Shown one piece after another: positions 62,291 to 64,000 of a stretch of DNA of 64,000 bases. The stretch is from the NCBI RefSeq assembly GCF_019880585.1, contig NZ_JAINVV010000005.1:62001-126000 (forward strand). The letters run 5' to 3'. Source of the stretch: Sphingomonas colocasiae. Lineage in GTDB: Bacteria > Pseudomonadota > Alphaproteobacteria > Sphingomonadales > Sphingomonadaceae. The first letter of the stretch is position 1. Each line of letters starts with the position of its first letter. The translations under genes were made by a program, and so were the position numbers. The notes under the pieces were generated by a model that saw only the letters and a program-made list of their open reading frames with translations, had not been told where the DNA came from and searched no databases.

Positions 62291-62406
62291 CTTCCAGTTG
62301 ATGCTGACCATGCCCCGTCCCCTTGGCGGTTCGATCCACTTGTCCGGCGGCTAGACGCCGCGGGCCGCCCAAAACCACACATGCAGGACGACAGCACGGG
62401 AATCGA
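62291..62406 (-). repeat. duplicated ~115-bp segment, copy 1
   Basis: On the minus strand it runs from ATTCCCGTGCTGTCGTCCTG through GCGTCTAGCCGCCGGA to a ribosome-site-like AAGGGGACGGGGC and an ATG that opens a 10-residue frame (MVSINWKGRS, 62279-62311). The same layout occurs in copy 2. By eye about three-quarters of positions are shared. Confidence 0.6.
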
Positions 62407-62758
62407 CGGAACATCGTGCCTTGCGCCGCGGCCGTGACTCCACATTTGCAAGCCGCAAGGCTGCCCCATCGAGCCCGGCCTCGGCATTCGCCTCGAGCGC
62501 GAGACATCCGCATTGGCGCTTCGCGTCTCCAATCTTCAATGCCGACCGGAGCCGATCCTACCTTAGCGCCCCCTTTTGCGTGATGGGCAGCCTGCAGCGG
62601 GCGCCGCGTCGAGCTCGCACGGTCCGGGTTGCGCCGGGCGCAGCCTCTGGATCTTCTTCTCGTCCCCGGCAGTGCCGCGCCCGGTTTCCGGCGCCTGGAC
62701 CTGGACGTTTCGAGTTGCCCAGACGAGAAAACGATAGACATGAGCCATGCACAGACAA

Positions 62759-63010
62759 TCATCCATCGTGCGGCCTCCCGTCGCGAAAAGCCTGTTTGGG
62801 CCTGTCCGCGACGTCAGGCCGCGCGTTACGACCGGGATCGAACCGCTTCCCGTCCAGCCTGAACGCCGCCTCGGCGGTCCGTGTCTCGCGATGCCCGTCG
62901 ACCTCGACCATGACGCGGCGCTGGCGCGCATGCGCCGGCGCCGCGCGTCCCGGGAAGGAAGCCGACGGCACGTCGAGTGCAGGTCTCTCTTTCCAGTCGA
63001 TGGTGCCCAT
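62759..63010 (-). CDS. possible small protein starting in repeat copy 2
   Basis: An 83-codon frame starts at ATG 63010, 7 nt after AGAGGA, inside the second repeat copy. It begins MGTIDWKERP, parallel to MVSINWKG in copy 1, and contains VMVEVDGHRETRTAEAAFRLDGKRFD, which could be a beta-structured stretch. No family is recognised. Conservation of the start region between the copies supports translation, but the copy 1 frame stops after ten codons. Confidence 0.3.
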   Translation of the reverse strand: MGTIDWKERPALDVPSASFPGRAAPAHARQRRVMVEVDGHRETRTAEAAFRLDGKRFDPGRNARPDVADRPKQAFRDGRPHDG

Positions 63011-63104
63011 GCCTGTTCCTCTGGCCGTTCGGTCCGCCTTTCCGGGCGCTAGACGCCGGCGCCTGCGAAAAGCCGCACATGCAGGCAGAGCGTGCGGGAA
63101 TGCG
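62991..63104 (-). repeat. duplicated ~115-bp segment, copy 2
   Basis: Direct-orientation partner of 62291-62406, about 700 bp away. It shares CATTCCCG, CCTGCATGTG, GGCGTCTAGC, the purine-rich ribosome-site-like tract and the ATG followed by an I(D/N)WK codon pattern. Confidence 0.6.
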
Positions 63105-63244
63105 CGGCGGATGGCGTCTTGCGTCCACGAATTGCCGAGAATCCCGGCTTCATGGTCGGTCTCGGGGCGTTTGCCTTATCCCCGACAGGCCCCTTCCCGG
63201 CGCTTCAGCCGTGTCGACAACGGGTCGACGAGACATTGCAGCGA

Positions 63245-64000
63245 TCACGCGGCGGCGGAGAGACCGCTCGAGCCCAGCCTCTGGTAGATCGCGAACAAGG
63301 CTGCGAAGTGATCGTCCATCGCGCGCGCCGCGCGGCGGCCGGAGCGCGCGGGCAAGCCGTCTGGCAGGGCGAGGATGGCGCGCACCAGGTCGACATGATC
63401 CGCCGCACGATAGGACAGCCCCATCCCGCCCCTGGCAAAATCGGCCGCACCGCCCCGATCGGGCACGATCACCGGTATGCCGCTGGCGCTTGCCTCGGCT
63501 GCAACCATGCAGAAGGTTTCCGCCTCGCAGCCATGCAGGAAGGCGTCGGCGCTCGCGAGGATAGCGGCGAACCTCTCGCGGTCGCGCTCCGGGCGGAACA
63601 GCCGGATATGGGGATTGCCGCCGATCGACCGCAGGATATTCGCGTCCTCCCGCCCTTCGCCGAATATCGCCAGGCCCAACTGGCGATGCAGACCCGCCAT
63701 CGTCACCGCCTCGACCAGCATCGGCAACCGCTTTTCGGGCGCAAGCCTGCCGGCGGCAACGAGCAGTGTCGCGTCAGGGTCGAGGTCGCATTGGGCGAGA
63801 AGGCTTGCGCGCATTTTTTCGCTGCGCTTGCTGGCCGAAAAGCGCTGCGCCTCGACACCCATCTGGACTGTCACGACATTGCCGACACCACCTGCCTTCA
63901 TCCGCAAGGCCAGATCCTCGCTGGCGCAAACAACCGCATCATAAAGCCGTCCCAGCTGTCGCAAGTGATGCCAGTATCTGGCAAATCTCCGGTCGATCGT
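63245..64000 (-). CDS. GT4-type glycosyltransferase (5' end outside the window)
   Basis: The reading frame stays open to the window edge, so this is the C-terminal part (about 251 residues) of a longer protein. It shows the nucleotide-sugar-binding half of a GT-B fold: VQMGVEAQRF, LLVAAGRLAPEKRLPMLVEA and FGEGREDANILR. The Ex7E-type segment EAETFCMVAAEASASGIPVI contains the glutamates that bind the donor sugar in GT4 enzymes. It probably transfers a hexose to a lipid or surface polysaccharide. It is about 1 kb upstream of the block D operon in the same orientation and need not be functionally linked to it. Confidence 0.9.
   Translation of the reverse strand, partial: TIDRRFARYWHHLRQLGRLYDAVVCASEDLALRMKAGGVGNVVTVQMGVEAQRFSASKRSEKMRASLLAQCDLDPDATLLVAAGRLAPEKRLPMLVEAVTMAGLHRQLGLAIFGEGREDANILRSIGGNPHIRLFRPERDRERFAAILASADAFLHGCEAETFCMVAAEASASGIPVIVPDRGGAADFARGGMGLSYRAADHVDLVRAILALPDGLPARSGRRAARAMDDHFAALFAIYQRLGSSGLSAAA

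Larger units (their letters stand above)
62202..63244. other. ~1 kb intergenic region with duplicated segment
   Basis: No confident gene is seen. Short minus-strand frames exist, among them one of 83 codons (62759-63010) and one beginning MAHVYRFLVWATRNV within 62563-62748, but none has a known domain. Its main feature is the duplication of about 115 bp (62291-62406 and 62991-63104). Confidence 0.45.

Noticed and set aside
1-64000. CRISPR arrays, tRNA or rRNA genes, insertion-sequence transposases
   Set aside because: No regularly spaced short repeats, tRNA cloverleaf, rRNA sequence or transposase coding region was recognised on either strand.

Overview
The window is high-GC alphaproteobacterial DNA, most likely from a member of the Sphingomonadaceae. 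I infer this from the many TonB-dependent receptors (TBDTs) of the Xanthomonas/Caulobacter type paired with FecI/FecR, from a luxR-luxI-phyH quorum-sensing cassette of the arrangement known in sphingomonads, and from base composition. No rRNA, tRNA or CRISPR array was seen.

Region 1 (1.5-37.4 kb, almost all on the minus strand) is dominated by three related blocks that combine an outer-membrane TBDT with exported M16 (insulinase/pitrilysin) zinc peptidases. Block A (8105 to 1473) is TBDT, one M16 peptidase and a small exported protein. Block B (24073 to 13122) is FecI, FecR, TBDT and two M16 peptidases. Block C (37393 to 24318) is FecI, FecR, a second FecI and FecR, TBDT and two M16 peptidases. 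B and C are tandem copies in the same gene order. A T-tract element lies 86-89 nt upstream of all three TBDT start codons and is a candidate ECF promoter part. Together the genes look like a surface-signalled import system for a protein or peptide, with proteolysis in the periplasm, analogous in logic to the Fus ferredoxin system. The cargo is unknown.

Between blocks A and B (8.2-13.0 kb) sits a small accessory stretch: an MNT-HEPN protein, a yefM-yoeB toxin-antitoxin pair with a clear TGTACA operator and flanking ~100-bp repeats, an XRE regulator and an AlbA_2/Schlafen-like protein.

Region 2 (37.6-53.2 kb) is an accessory, conflict-type island: a Fic protein with an iterated AT-rich operator, a large and a small membrane protein, a SLATT-like membrane protein, and a divergent three-gene operon encoding a TIR-like protein, a MoxR AAA+ ATPase and a 1386-aa membrane protein. 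The last ends in a penicillin-binding-protein transpeptidase fold that has lost all three catalytic motifs. A nitrilase-like protein, a small HTH protein and a DUF2285 protein follow. The TIR/MoxR/pseudo-PBP operon is my best candidate for an undescribed system: a cell-envelope sensor wired to a cytoplasmic effector.

Region 3 (53.4-57.4 kb) is quorum sensing: two divergent luxR genes, luxI, a PhyH-family dioxygenase and a GntR regulator. Region 4 (57.5-62.2 kb, minus strand) is a fourth surface-signalling operon, FecI-FecR-TBDT, whose last gene is a DUF2334-like polysaccharide deacetylase. After about 1 kb of largely non-coding DNA holding a duplicated ~115-bp segment, the window ends inside a GT4 glycosyltransferase gene.
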